64,000 nucleotides of DNA from NCBI RefSeq assembly GCF_024666525.1, contig NZ_CP088294.1:1736001-1800000 (forward strand). The letters are read 5' to 3'. Made by a program: the position numbers and the translations under genes. Below are positions 33,925 to 41,795 of the stretch, piece by piece. Within the stretch, counting starts at the first letter, position 1, and each line of letters opens with the position of its first letter. Under the pieces are notes generated by a model, which saw nothing but the letters and a program-made list of their open reading frames with translations, did not search any database and was not told where the DNA came from. This DNA comes from Pseudomonas sp. J452 (GTDB taxonomy: Bacteria; Pseudomonadota; Gammaproteobacteria; Pseudomonadales; Pseudomonadaceae).

Positions 33925-33985
33925 TACAAAAGGAGCTCTGGACGGCTGTGCTAATCTGCGTTTTTAAGGTGCCTCTGGGGTGTTT

Positions 33986-35407
33986 ATGAAAGTGTCCATG
34001 CCGCGGTTCGACTGTGCCACAGTTCTAGTGGTGGGCGATGTCATGCTCGACCGTTACTGGCACGGCGGCACTTCGCGGATTTCTCCGGAGGCGCCAGTGC
34101 CGGTGGTCAAGGTCGAGCAGATCGAGGACCGTCCGGGCGGTGCCGCCAACGTTGCGCTGAACATCGCTGCCCTCGGTGCGCCGGCGTTGCTGGTTGGCGT
34201 TACCGGTCGCGACGAAGCGGCCCATAGCCTGACCGACAGCCTGCATGCCGCCGGTGTACAGGCGCACTTCCAGCGCATCGACGAGCAGCCGACCATCGTC
34301 AAGTTGCGGGTCATGAGCCGTCACCAGCAATTGCTGCGCATGGACTTCGAAGAGCCCTTCAACACTGACGCCGAGGCCCTGGCTGCCGACGTCGATGGAT
34401 TGCTCGATGGGGTCAAGGTGCTGGTGCTGTCGGACTACGGCAAGGGCGCCCTGAAGAACCACCAGGTCCTGGTGCAGTTGGCGCGCAGCAAGGGCATTCC
34501 GGTGCTGGCCGACCCCAAGGGCAAGGATTTCTCCATTTATCGCGGCGCCAGCCTGATCACGCCCAATCTCAGCGAGTTCGAGGCCATCGTCGGTCATTGT
34601 GCCGATGAGGCCGAGCTGGTCAGTCGCGGTGCCCAGTTGATGCTGGAGCTGGAGCTGGGCGCCTTGCTGGTGACCCGCGGCGAGCACGGCATGACCCTGC
34701 TACGCCCCGATCACGGCCCGCTGCACCTGCCGGCGCGCGCCCGCGAAGTGTTCGATGTGACCGGTGCCGGCGACACGGTGATTTCCACCCTGGCTGCCAG
34801 CCTGGCCGCCGGCGAGGAACTGCCGCAGGCGGTGGCGCTGGCCAACCTGGCGGCCGGCATCGTGGTCGGCAAGCTGGGCACCGCGGCCATCAGTGCGCCT
34901 GAGCTGCGCCGGGCGGTGCAGCGCGAGCAAGGTTCCGAGCGTGGCGTGGTGAGCCTCGAGCAGCTGCTGGTGGTGATTGAGGATGCGCGCGCCCATGGCG
35001 AGAAGATCGTCTTCACCAATGGCTGCTTCGACATCCTGCATGCCGGTCACGTGACCTACCTGGAACAGGCCCGTGCCCAGGGCGATCGCCTGGTGCTGGC
35101 GGTCAACGACGACGCTTCGGTCAGCCGCCTGAAAGGCCCGGGCCGGCCGATCAATGCAGTCGACCGGCGCATGGCCGTGCTGGCCGGCCTCGGCGCTGTG
35201 GACTGGGTGGTGAGCTTCGCCGAGGACACTCCGGAAAACCTGCTGCGTGCGGTCAAGCCGGACGTGCTGGTCAAGGGCGGCGACTATGGCATCGAAGGCG
35301 TGGTCGGTGCCGATATCGTGCGTGCCTACGGCGGTGAGGTGCGGGTGTTGGGGCTGGTGGAAAACAGCTCGACCACTGCCATAGTCGAGAAGATCCGCAA
35401 CAAATAA
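33986..35407 (+). CDS. hldE: Bifunctional heptose 7-phosphate kinase/heptose 1-phosphate adenylyltransferase
   Basis: HldE performs two steps of ADP-heptose synthesis for the LPS inner core. It has 473 residues from the ATG at 33986 (MKVSMPRFD), the usual Pseudomonas start, just two codons after an earlier in-frame start. The N-terminal ribokinase-like domain includes [16 protein letters not shown] and the anion-hole DVTGAGDTV (about 255). The C-terminal cytidylyltransferase-like domain starts at [20 protein letters not shown] with the HxGH nucleotide-binding motif. It feeds the substrate of WaaC and WaaF encoded earlier in the window. Confidence 0.97.
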   Translation: MKVSMPRFDCATVLVVGDVMLDRYWHGGTSRISPEAPVPVVKVEQIEDRPGGAANVALNIAALGAPALLVGVTGRDEAAHSLTDSLHAAGVQAHFQRIDEQPTIVKLRVMSRHQQLLRMDFEEPFNTDAEALAADVDGLLDGVKVLVLSDYGKGALKNHQVLVQLARSKGIPVLADPKGKDFSIYRGASLITPNLSEFEAIVGHCADEAELVSRGAQLMLELELGALLVTRGEHGMTLLRPDHGPLHLPARAREVFDVTGAGDTVISTLAASLAAGEELPQAVALANLAAGIVVGKLGTAAISAPELRRAVQREQGSERGVVSLEQLLVVIEDARAHGEKIVFTNGCFDILHAGHVTYLEQARAQGDRLVLAVNDDASVSRLKGPGRPINAVDRRMAVLAGLGAVDWVVSFAEDTPENLLRAVKPDVLVKGGDYGIEGVVGADIVRAYGGEVRVLGLVENSSTTAIVEKIRNK

Positions 35408-35412
35408 GCGAT

Positions 35413-35432
35413 CGCGCCAGTCTCGTGGCGCG
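35413..35432 (+). terminator. Weak hairpin after hldE
   Basis: CGCGCCA and TGGCGCG form a 7-bp stem with a 6-base loop six bases after the hldE stop, followed by CTTCGTCT. The T-tract is poor. It lies between convergent genes and may slow transcription from either side. Confidence 0.4.
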
Positions 35433-35438
35433 CTTCGT

Positions 35439-36341
35439 CTAGCCGGCCAGGCGGCCGGCTTCCTGCTCTTCCTGCGCCAGGCGTACCAGCCAGTCCTTCC
35501 AGCGGATGCGCTCGTCACGCACCAGCCAGCCATCCTGCTCGGCAAAACTCTCGGATAGCCACAGTCCTCGGCAACTGGCCGGCTGCAGCTCGCCCTGTTT
35601 TAGGGTGAACAGCTCGCCGCTGGGGCGGCCCTGACGCAGCGGCAGCAGGTACAGGTCGGGGCGCCGGCGCTCCAGGCGGGCGATCAGCTGGCCGTCTTCT
35701 AGGCATTCGTCGACGTGGAACAAGCTCGGCAGGCGGCAGTCCTTGGGCAGCTCCAGGCGCATGTCATAGACCAGCTGCAGCGAGGCGGTGGGCAGGTGCA
35801 CATAGGCCAGCGGGCGTTCGATCAGCATCAGGTTGCCGCCCTGCACCGGGCGTGCCGCGCCGGACAGCGGGCTGAGGCGGAAGTGGCAGGCTTCGCGGTA
35901 ACGCAGCGGCTGGTACGGCGTGGGCAGCCAGGTATCGCCGAAGCGTCCGCCCAGCCAGCCATCGGCGGTTTCGATCAGGCACTCCTCGGCCACTTCCTGG
36001 ATGGCAGTGAGCAGCGGCAGGTTCAGTTCGTGGGCCGGAACGTAGCCGGAGATCAGCTTGAGCACCACATCGCCGCGGTCCGGGCGGCGCTGGCGTACTA
36101 GCAGCCAGTAGTCGCGACCCTGCCAGTTGAGGGTCAAACGCACCGAGACGCCGAGGTTGGCCAGTTCTGTCGCGAAATGCCAGCTGTCAGCCACGCTGAT
36201 CGGGCGACGGCGCTCCTGCATCTGCGCAAAGTTCAGCGGCAGGCCCTGGCTGCGGTAATACAGGCCCTCCGCAGTGGCCTCGACATACAGCGGCAGGGTC
36301 TTGAAGGTGCTCGGGTCTTTGCGGGCGAGTTGTCTGGGCAT
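35439..36341 (-). CDS. Conserved cytosolic protein, Nudix-like motif, unknown function
   Basis: This protein of 300 residues has no signal peptide or membrane segment. A stretch LNLPLLTAIQEVAEECLIE (about 106-124) resembles the REVxEExG core of a Nudix box. The upstream Gly residues (ISGYV) are less canonical, so Nudix hydrolase activity is only a suggestion. The N-terminus (VEATAEGLYYRSQGLPLNF) and a run of beta-rich sequence make up the rest. It lies between hldE and the aldo/keto reductase-FAD oxidoreductase pair, transcribed against hldE. I do not recognise a named family. Confidence 0.75.
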   Translation of the reverse strand: MPRQLARKDPSTFKTLPLYVEATAEGLYYRSQGLPLNFAQMQERRRPISVADSWHFATELANLGVSVRLTLNWQGRDYWLLVRQRRPDRGDVVLKLISGYVPAHELNLPLLTAIQEVAEECLIETADGWLGGRFGDTWLPTPYQPLRYREACHFRLSPLSGAARPVQGGNLMLIERPLAYVHLPTASLQLVYDMRLELPKDCRLPSLFHVDECLEDGQLIARLERRRPDLYLLPLRQGRPSGELFTLKQGELQPASCRGLWLSESFAEQDGWLVRDERIRWKDWLVRLAQEEQEAGRLAG

Positions 36342-36410
36342 GCGGGCTCCTGCGGTGCTGCACGCTAGGCGGGGTTGGGATGCGCAGGGCGGGATCTTGA
36401 GCGCGGCGAT

Positions 36411-37229
36411 CTATCGGAGCTGTGCAGTGTAGTCGCGGATCACCGCGGCGGCGGTGGCGACGTTGGCCGCTAGGTGCTGTGGGTTGATGGTGCCGACGAT
36501 GGCGCTGCTCACCCCGGGATGGCCGAACAGCAGCTCGAAGCTGGCGCGCACCGGGTCTTGCCCGGCGGCCAGGCAGACATGGCCGCTGGCCAGGGCTTTC
36601 TTGATCAGGATGCCCTTGCCATGCGCGGCCGCATAGTCGAGCACCGGCTTCTCGGCCTGTTCGGCGAGGTTGTAGGTGACCATGGCGCAGTCGCTCTGTT
36701 CGAGAGCCAGCAGGCCGCCCTCGACCGTTTTGCCGGACAGACCGAAGGCGCGGATCTTGCCCTCGCGCTTGAGCTCGGCGAGGGTCTGGTAGATGCCGCT
36801 GTCCCGCAGGATGGCCACGTCGTTGCCGTCCGAGTGCACCAGCAGCAGGTCGATGCAGTCGGTCTGCAGGCGCTGCAGGCTGCGCTCGACGGAGAAGCGC
36901 GCATGGGTCGGGCTGAAGTCGAAGTGCGACTGGCCGCCCTCGAACTCCTCGCCGACCTTGCTGACGATCAGCCAGTCGTGGCGTTGGCCGCGCAGCAGCG
37001 GGCCGAGGCGCTGCTCGCTGATGCCGTAGGCCGGCGCCGTGTCGATCAGGTTGATGCCGAGGTCGCGGGCCTGGGCCAGCAGGTTGCGCGCGGCCGCGTC
37101 ATCGGGGATGGTGAAGCCGTTGGGGTACTTCACGCCCTGGTCGCGACCGAGCTTGACCGTGCCCAGGCCCAGCGGCGAGACCAGCAGGCCGGTGCTGCCC
37201 AGCGGGCGATGCAGGTCGTGCAGGCTCAT
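36411..37229 (-). CDS. Aldo/keto reductase family oxidoreductase
   Basis: This protein of 272 residues is a single (beta/alpha)8 aldo/keto reductase. It shows LGLGTVKLG near the N-terminus, INLIDTAPAYGISEQRLG with the catalytic Asp/Tyr region, and WLIVSKVGEE with the catalytic Lys. C-terminal motifs such as SSAIVGTINPQHL bind NADPH. The true start is the ATG at 37227-37229, which overlaps the stop of the upstream FAD oxidoreductase (ATGA). The open frame extends far upstream but that part is antisense-type low-complexity sequence inside the neighbour. The substrate is unknown; coupling with the FAD oxidoreductase suggests a joint pathway. Confidence 0.9.
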   Translation of the reverse strand: MSLHDLHRPLGSTGLLVSPLGLGTVKLGRDQGVKYPNGFTIPDDAAARNLLAQARDLGINLIDTAPAYGISEQRLGPLLRGQRHDWLIVSKVGEEFEGGQSHFDFSPTHARFSVERSLQRLQTDCIDLLLVHSDGNDVAILRDSGIYQTLAELKREGKIRAFGLSGKTVEGGLLALEQSDCAMVTYNLAEQAEKPVLDYAAAHGKGILIKKALASGHVCLAAGQDPVRASFELLFGHPGVSSAIVGTINPQHLAANVATAAAVIRDYTAQLR

Positions 37230-38401
37230 GGCAGCAGCTCCTCCCACACCGGACGGGCAACCGCCGGGCGCGGCAGTTCGGGCAGGGCCGGCGGCTGGCT
37301 GGGCTGGATGCCGTCGCGCTGCAGGGCGGCCAGCACGCGGTCGCTGAAGTCCGGCGAGAGCGCCAGCTTGGTCGGCCAGCCGACCAGCAGCTTGCCCTGG
37401 TCGGCGAGGAAGGCGTTGTCCGGGCGCACCAGGCCGGATTGTGCCGGCTCGGCGCGGTCGACGCGCAGGGTGGCCCAGCGCGCACTGGAGAGGTCGACCC
37501 AGGGCAGCAGGTCGCCCAGTTCCTGCTGCGCGGCTTTGATCTGCGCAGCCTCGTCGCGGGCCACACCAGCGGCTTCGGCGATATCGCCACCGAGGTACCA
37601 GACCCACTGGCCGTCGGCGGCCGGGTGCGTGGTTACGGTGACGCGCGGTTTCGGTCCGCCACCCAGGCAGTGGGCGTACAGCGGTTTCAGGCTCGGCCCC
37701 TTGACCAGCACCATGTGCAGCGGGCGCAGCTGCTGGCTCGGCTGGCTGATGCCGAGGCTGGCGAGCAGGGCGGCATTGCCAGCGCCTGCGCTGAGCACCA
37801 CACGCTGGGCGCGGATTTCGCGGCCATCGACCAGCAGGCCTGCCAGTTCGTGGTTTTCGTGTAGCGGGGCGATCTCATGGCCGGCCAGCAGGCTGTCGCC
37901 AGCGAGCGTGGCCAGGCGAGTGATCAGGCTGGGTACATCGAGCACCAGCTCGGCCAGGCGATAGACCTTACCCTTGAATTTCGGGTGTTGCAGGGCGGGC
38001 GGCAGCTGCTCGCCCTTGACCTGGTCGACCCGGCCACGCACCGCCTTGCTGGCGAAGAAGCTGGTCAGGTTGCCGGCCAGGCTGCCCGGCGACCATAGGT
38101 AGTGCGCCTCGGACAGCAGGCGTACGCCGGTCAGATCCAGCTCGCCGTTGCCGGCCAGGGCCTCGCGCCAGCGCCGCGGCATGTCGGCGATGGCCTCGGA
38201 GGCGCCGGTTAGCGCCCCGTGCAGGGCATATTTGGCACCGCCGTGGATGATGCCCTGAGACTTCATGCTCTGCCCGCCGCCGAGGCTGGCGTTTTCCACC
38301 AGCAAGGTGGCGTAGCCCAGCCGGCGCAGACGGGCGTTCAGCCAGAGGCCGGCGATACCGCCGCCGACGATCAGAACGTCAGTGCTCAGAGCTTGGGACA
38401 T
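37226..38401 (-). CDS. FAD-dependent oxidoreductase (DAO/glycine oxidase-like)
   Basis: This protein of 391 residues begins with a dinucleotide-binding fold, VLIVGGGIAGLWLNARLRR with the GxGxxG pattern, followed by a Glu at the strand-2 end (TLLVEN). Such DAO-fold enzymes oxidise amines, amino acids or hydroxy acids. The downstream aldo/keto reductase overlaps by four bases, so the two form an operon. In PAO1 I recall an equivalent pair (PA4992-PA4991) next to the SMR transporter. The substrate is unknown. Confidence 0.88.
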   Translation of the reverse strand: MSQALSTDVLIVGGGIAGLWLNARLRRLGYATLLVENASLGGGQSMKSQGIIHGGAKYALHGALTGASEAIADMPRRWREALAGNGELDLTGVRLLSEAHYLWSPGSLAGNLTSFFASKAVRGRVDQVKGEQLPPALQHPKFKGKVYRLAELVLDVPSLITRLATLAGDSLLAGHEIAPLHENHELAGLLVDGREIRAQRVVLSAGAGNAALLASLGISQPSQQLRPLHMVLVKGPSLKPLYAHCLGGGPKPRVTVTTHPAADGQWVWYLGGDIAEAAGVARDEAAQIKAAQQELGDLLPWVDLSSARWATLRVDRAEPAQSGLVRPDNAFLADQGKLLVGWPTKLALSPDFSDRVLAALQRDGIQPSQPPALPELPRPAVARPVWEELLP

Positions 38402-38464
38402 GCGCGCGCCTCAAAGGAAAACCGGCGCGCAGTATACCGCGAGCGGCTTGTAGCGCTCGCCCGA

Positions 38465-38797
38465 TCAGTGGCCGATGGTGTTGGAGAACAGCTGGATCAC
38501 CACCACGCCGGCGACGATCAGGCCCATGCCGAGCATGGCCGGTAGATCCAGGCGCTGCTGATAGAGGAAGGTCGCGGCGATGCTCACCAGCACGATACCC
38601 AGGCCCGCCCATACCGCGTAAGCCACGCCGACCGGGATGGTCTTCACCACCAGGCTGAGCATCCAGAATGAAATCGCGTAGCCGACCACCACCAGCAACA
38701 GCGGCAGTGGTTTGTTGAAGCCGTCGAGCGCCTTCATCGAGGTGGTAGCGATCACTTCGGCGGTGATGGCGACGGCAAGGTAGAGGTAGCCGGTCAT
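38465..38797 (-). CDS. emrE: Small multidrug resistance (SMR) efflux protein, EmrE-like
   Basis: This protein of 110 residues has four hydrophobic segments. It contains the membrane-embedded Glu 14 (AITAEVIATTSMK), the proton- and cation-binding residue of SMR pumps, and the conserved YAVWAGLGIVLVS region. It should export quaternary ammonium and other lipophilic cations by proton antiport, probably as a dimer. The gene diverges from a LysR regulator, and a MITE-like element occupies most of the intergenic region, beginning 24 bp upstream of its start. That insertion could change how it is expressed. Confidence 0.92.
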   Translation of the reverse strand: MTGYLYLAVAITAEVIATTSMKALDGFNKPLPLLLVVVGYAISFWMLSLVVKTIPVGVAYAVWAGLGIVLVSIAATFLYQQRLDLPAMLGMGLIVAGVVVIQLFSNTIGH

Positions 38798-38821
38798 GAG
38801 GAGCCTCCTGTTGATCTGCTG

Positions 38822-39019
38822 AGAGCCTGCTCACGATCTCCTGACTGTCGGCCATACCGCGTTAAAAATGACCTCGGAAAGCCGCATGCGGCTAACGCGC
38901 TTCAGCGCGACCCGGAGAGCGAGTGAAACGAGTCATGCTCATTTACAGCTCGTAAACTCCGCTCCCTCGGCCATTTTTGCCTTATCTGACTCTAATTCAG
39001 AAGATCGTGAGCAGGCTCT
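38822..39019. repeat. MITE-like dispersed element, full-length-type copy (E2)
   Basis: This 198-bp element has perfect 18-bp terminal inverted repeats (AGAGCCTGCTCACGATCT at 38822-38839, complement at 39002-39019). Inside lie GACTGTCGGCCATACCGCGTT near the left end, CATTTACAGCTCGTAAACTCCG in the middle and CTGACTCTAATTCAGAAG near the right end. These match, in the opposite orientation, the element at 44772-44970. No ORF or transposase is present. It fills most of the gap between the divergent emrE and LysR genes. Confidence 0.9.
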
Positions 39020-39080
39020 GATCATTCTAGGGATCTGCCTGATGGGATAAAGTGATTACCTATCTGTTATGGAGATGGCT

Positions 39081-39965
39081 ATGCAGTGGAACCTGGAACA
39101 GATCCGCCTGTTCGTCAGTGTCGCCGAGGGCCAGTCCTTTTCCGCGGTGGCACGGCGCCTGCAGCGTGCGCAGTCGGCGGTGAGCAACGCCATCGCCATG
39201 CTGGAGACTGATCTGGGCGTGCTGCTGTTCGAACGCAGCAGCGGCCGCCAGCCCCGCCTGACCGCAGCAGGTCTGTCACTGCTGGAAGAGGCTCGCGAAG
39301 TGCTGCGCCAGTGCGAGCGCCTCGAGGGTCGGGCGCTGGGCCTGGTGCGCGGCGAAGAAGTGCGCCTGCGCCTGGCCCAGGATGAGGCGATGCCCTATCA
39401 GCCGGTGCTGGACAGCCTTGAGGCCCTGGCTAAGGCCTTCCCCTTGCTGGAGGTGCAGTTGGCCAGCGGCGCCCAGGGCGAGGTGGCGCGCAAGCTGTTG
39501 GAGCGGCGCGCCGATCTCGGCCTGCTGTTTCACCACGAGCAGATGCCTGACGCCCTGGAGCGCCAGCGCCTGGGCACCATCGAAATGGTCACCGTGTGCG
39601 GGGCCGGGCATCCATTGGCTGCTGCCGGACCGGTCGACCGTCGCGAGCTGGCCCGCCATCGGCAACTGCTGATGGCACCGCAGGACAGCCACTACCCCGG
39701 CGGCGAGCAGCTCAGCCCGGCGGTCTGGCGGACCGACAGCTTCTACGCCATGGCCGAGCTGCTGATGCGCAACCTCGGCTGGGCCTGGTTGCCGCGGCAT
39801 GTGGTGCAGTATCCGACTTACCAGGGCCAACTGGTCGAACTGAACTGCGACTGGACGCCGCCGCCGCTGGTGGTGGAGCTGGTCTGCCGCCGCGACGAAG
39901 CGCTGGGGCCGGCAGCGTTGTGGCTGGCGGCAGCCTTTGCCGAGCACCTGCAGGCGCTGGGCTGA
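39081..39965 (+). CDS. LysR-family transcriptional regulator
   Basis: This protein of about 294 residues has an N-terminal winged helix-turn-helix (residues about 1-60, SFSAVARRLQRAQSAVSNAIAML) and a C-terminal substrate-binding-like effector domain. I prefer the ATG at 39081, which has GGAGAT at proper spacing; earlier in-frame ATGs at 39069 and 39075 lack this. It is divergent from emrE, as in the recalled PAO1 pair PA4989/PA4990, so emrE is the likely target. The MITE-like element between them separates the two promoters. The effector is unknown. Confidence 0.9.
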   Translation: MQWNLEQIRLFVSVAEGQSFSAVARRLQRAQSAVSNAIAMLETDLGVLLFERSSGRQPRLTAAGLSLLEEAREVLRQCERLEGRALGLVRGEEVRLRLAQDEAMPYQPVLDSLEALAKAFPLLEVQLASGAQGEVARKLLERRADLGLLFHHEQMPDALERQRLGTIEMVTVCGAGHPLAAAGPVDRRELARHRQLLMAPQDSHYPGGEQLSPAVWRTDSFYAMAELLMRNLGWAWLPRHVVQYPTYQGQLVELNCDWTPPPLVVELVCRRDEALGPAALWLAAAFAEHLQALG

Positions 39966-39998
39966 TTGGTGCGGGCCGCTCTGCTAAGCTGCGCGCCC

Positions 39999-41273
39999 AT
40001 GAATAGAGCCCTGTACAGCCTGTTGTTTCATCTGCTCCTGCCGCTTATTGCCGGGCGCCTGGCCTGGCGTGCCTGGCGCGCGCCGGCCTATGGCCGGCGT
40101 ATCGGCGAACGTTTCGCCCTCGGCCTGCCGGCCATGCGCACGGGCGGCATCTGGGTGCATGCGGTGTCGCTGGGCGAGAGCATCGCCGCGGCCCCGCTGA
40201 TCCGCGAGTTGCTGGTGCGCTACCCTGGGCTGCCGATCACCGTCACCAGCATGACGCCGACCGGCTCGGAGCGCATCCAGGCCCTGTTCGGCGACAAGAT
40301 CCAGCATTGCTACCTGCCCTATGACCTGCCCTGGGCCTGTGCGCGCTTCTACCGCCAGGTGCAGCCGCGCCTGGCGCTGATCATGGAAACCGAGCTGTGG
40401 CCCAACCATATCCACCAGTGCGCCAAGCACGGTGTGCCGGTGGTGCTGGCCAATGCGCGGCTGTCCGAGCGCTCGGCGCGCGGTTATGCCCGCTTCGCCC
40501 GGCTGACTGCGCCGATGCTCGCCGAACTGAGCCTGATCGCCGTGCAGACCGAGGCCGAGGCCGAGCGCTTCCGCCAGCTCGGTGCGCGCCCCGGTTGTGT
40601 CGAGGTGACCGGCTCGATCAAGTTCGATCTGAGCGTGGATGCTCAGTTGCAGGTGCGCGCCAGTCAGCTGCGCGAGGAGTGGGGCGCCGCGCAGCGCCCG
40701 CTGTGGATCGCCGCCAGCACCCATGGCGGCGAAGACGAGATCATCCTCGCCGCCCATCGCCAGTTGCTTCAGCGCTTCCCGCAGGCGCTGCTGATCCTGG
40801 TGCCGCGCCATCCGGAGCGTTTCGTCAGCGTCTTCGAACTGTGCAAGCGGGAGGGCTTCGCCACGGTGCGGCGTTCCCTCGATGAAAGTGTGACGGCGGA
40901 TACCCAGGTGTTGCTCGGCGATACTCTGGGCGAGCTGCTGTTTCTCTATGCCCTGGCCGACCTGGCCTTTGTCGGTGGCAGCCTGGTGCCGAACGGCGGG
41001 CACAACCTGCTGGAGCCGGCGGCGCTGGGCAAGCCGCTGCTGAGCGGGCCGAACCTGTTCAACTTCCTTGAGATCGCCGCGCAGTTGCGCAGCGCCGGTG
41101 ACTTGCTGGAGGTGCAGGATGCCGCTGAGCTGCAGGAACAGTTGCAGCAGCTGTTCGCCGAGCCGCAACAGGCGGCGCAGATGGCCGCTGCCGGGCTGGC
41201 CGTGTTGCGCGCCAATCAGGGCGCGCTAGCGCGTCTGCTCGCCGGGCTAGCGCGCCTGTTGCCGCGCGCGTAG
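39999..41273 (+). CDS. waaA: 3-deoxy-D-manno-octulosonic acid (Kdo) transferase
   Basis: WaaA (KdtA) adds Kdo residues to lipid IVA, the first step of LPS core assembly, on the cytoplasmic face of the inner membrane. It has 424 residues from the ATG at 39999; an upstream start would add 11 residues without a ribosome-binding site. An N-terminal membrane anchor (LYSLLFHLLLPLI) is followed by IWVHAVSLGESIAA with the catalytic Glu. The C-terminal half contains GGSLVPNGGHNLLEPAALGKP, the donor-binding signature. The 3' end overlaps the opposite-strand membrane protein gene by 27 bp. Confidence 0.96.
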   Translation: MNRALYSLLFHLLLPLIAGRLAWRAWRAPAYGRRIGERFALGLPAMRTGGIWVHAVSLGESIAAAPLIRELLVRYPGLPITVTSMTPTGSERIQALFGDKIQHCYLPYDLPWACARFYRQVQPRLALIMETELWPNHIHQCAKHGVPVVLANARLSERSARGYARFARLTAPMLAELSLIAVQTEAEAERFRQLGARPGCVEVTGSIKFDLSVDAQLQVRASQLREEWGAAQRPLWIAASTHGGEDEIILAAHRQLLQRFPQALLILVPRHPERFVSVFELCKREGFATVRRSLDESVTADTQVLLGDTLGELLFLYALADLAFVGGSLVPNGGHNLLEPAALGKPLLSGPNLFNFLEIAAQLRSAGDLLEVQDAAELQEQLQQLFAEPQQAAQMAAAGLAVLRANQGALARLLAGLARLLPRA

Positions 41274-41795
41274 TCCCAGCGTCGCGCGTAGCAGCAGGCC
41301 GCCAACCGCGACCAGCAGGCATGGCAACCACACCCAGCGCGCCTCGGAGGCCAGTACGGCGAGGCCGCGCTGGCTGAAGAAACCGTTGATGAAGGGCGAG
41401 ACCTCTATCGGCCGCCAGGGCAGGAAGAAGCGCTGCTCGCTCCATGGCCACAGCCAGGCCACGCCCAGGCCGCCATCGGTGGCGGCATCCAGCAGGCTGT
41501 GCGAGGCGGTCGCCAGGGCTATCCAGATAAAGGCCTTGAGCGGGCCGCAGTCGAGCAGGCGGCAGGCGAGGGCGGCGAACACGCCCGTCAATCCGGCGAA
41601 GAGCAGCGAATGACTGAAGCCGCGATGGCCAAAGGCGTCGGTGTAGGCGATGCCCAGCTTGAAGGCCAGCATGTCGGCATCCGGCAGCAGGGTGAACAGC
41701 AGGCCGACCAGCAGCAGGCGTGGCGGAATAATCCGCGGGCCGAGGGCCAGGCCCACCGCCAGCAGCGGCAGTGGGTGGCTGATCAGAGTGGTCAC
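41247..41795 (-). CDS. YdjM-like inner-membrane metal-dependent hydrolase (DUF457 type)
   Basis: This protein of 182 residues has several membrane segments and the conserved polar motifs of the YdjM/DUF457 family. These are LLPDADML (about 38), GHRGFSHSLLFAG (about 56-68) and ASHSLLDAATDGG (about 97-109), whose His and Asp residues are the presumed metal ligands. The biochemical role of this family is not established. It overlaps the upstream sensor-like gene by four bases (same strand) and waaA by 27 bp tail-to-tail. Confidence 0.82.
   Translation of the reverse strand: MTTLISHPLPLLAVGLALGPRIIPPRLLLVGLLFTLLPDADMLAFKLGIAYTDAFGHRGFSHSLLFAGLTGVFAALACRLLDCGPLKAFIWIALATASHSLLDAATDGGLGVAWLWPWSEQRFFLPWRPIEVSPFINGFFSQRGLAVLASEARWVWLPCLLVAVGGLLLRATLGLRARQQAR

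Noticed and set aside
35441..35460. Perfect inverted repeat AGCCGGCC-AGGC-GGCCGGCT
   Set aside because: It encodes the last residues (AGRLAG) of the protein at 35439-36341 and has no T-run; probably coincidental with codon usage, though it may add to a hairpin region.
36411..37607. N-terminal 126-residue extension of the aldo/keto reductase frame
   Set aside because: The extension lies inside the FAD oxidoreductase gene and is Arg/Ala/Pro/Gly-rich; the family start is the internal ATG at 37227-37229.
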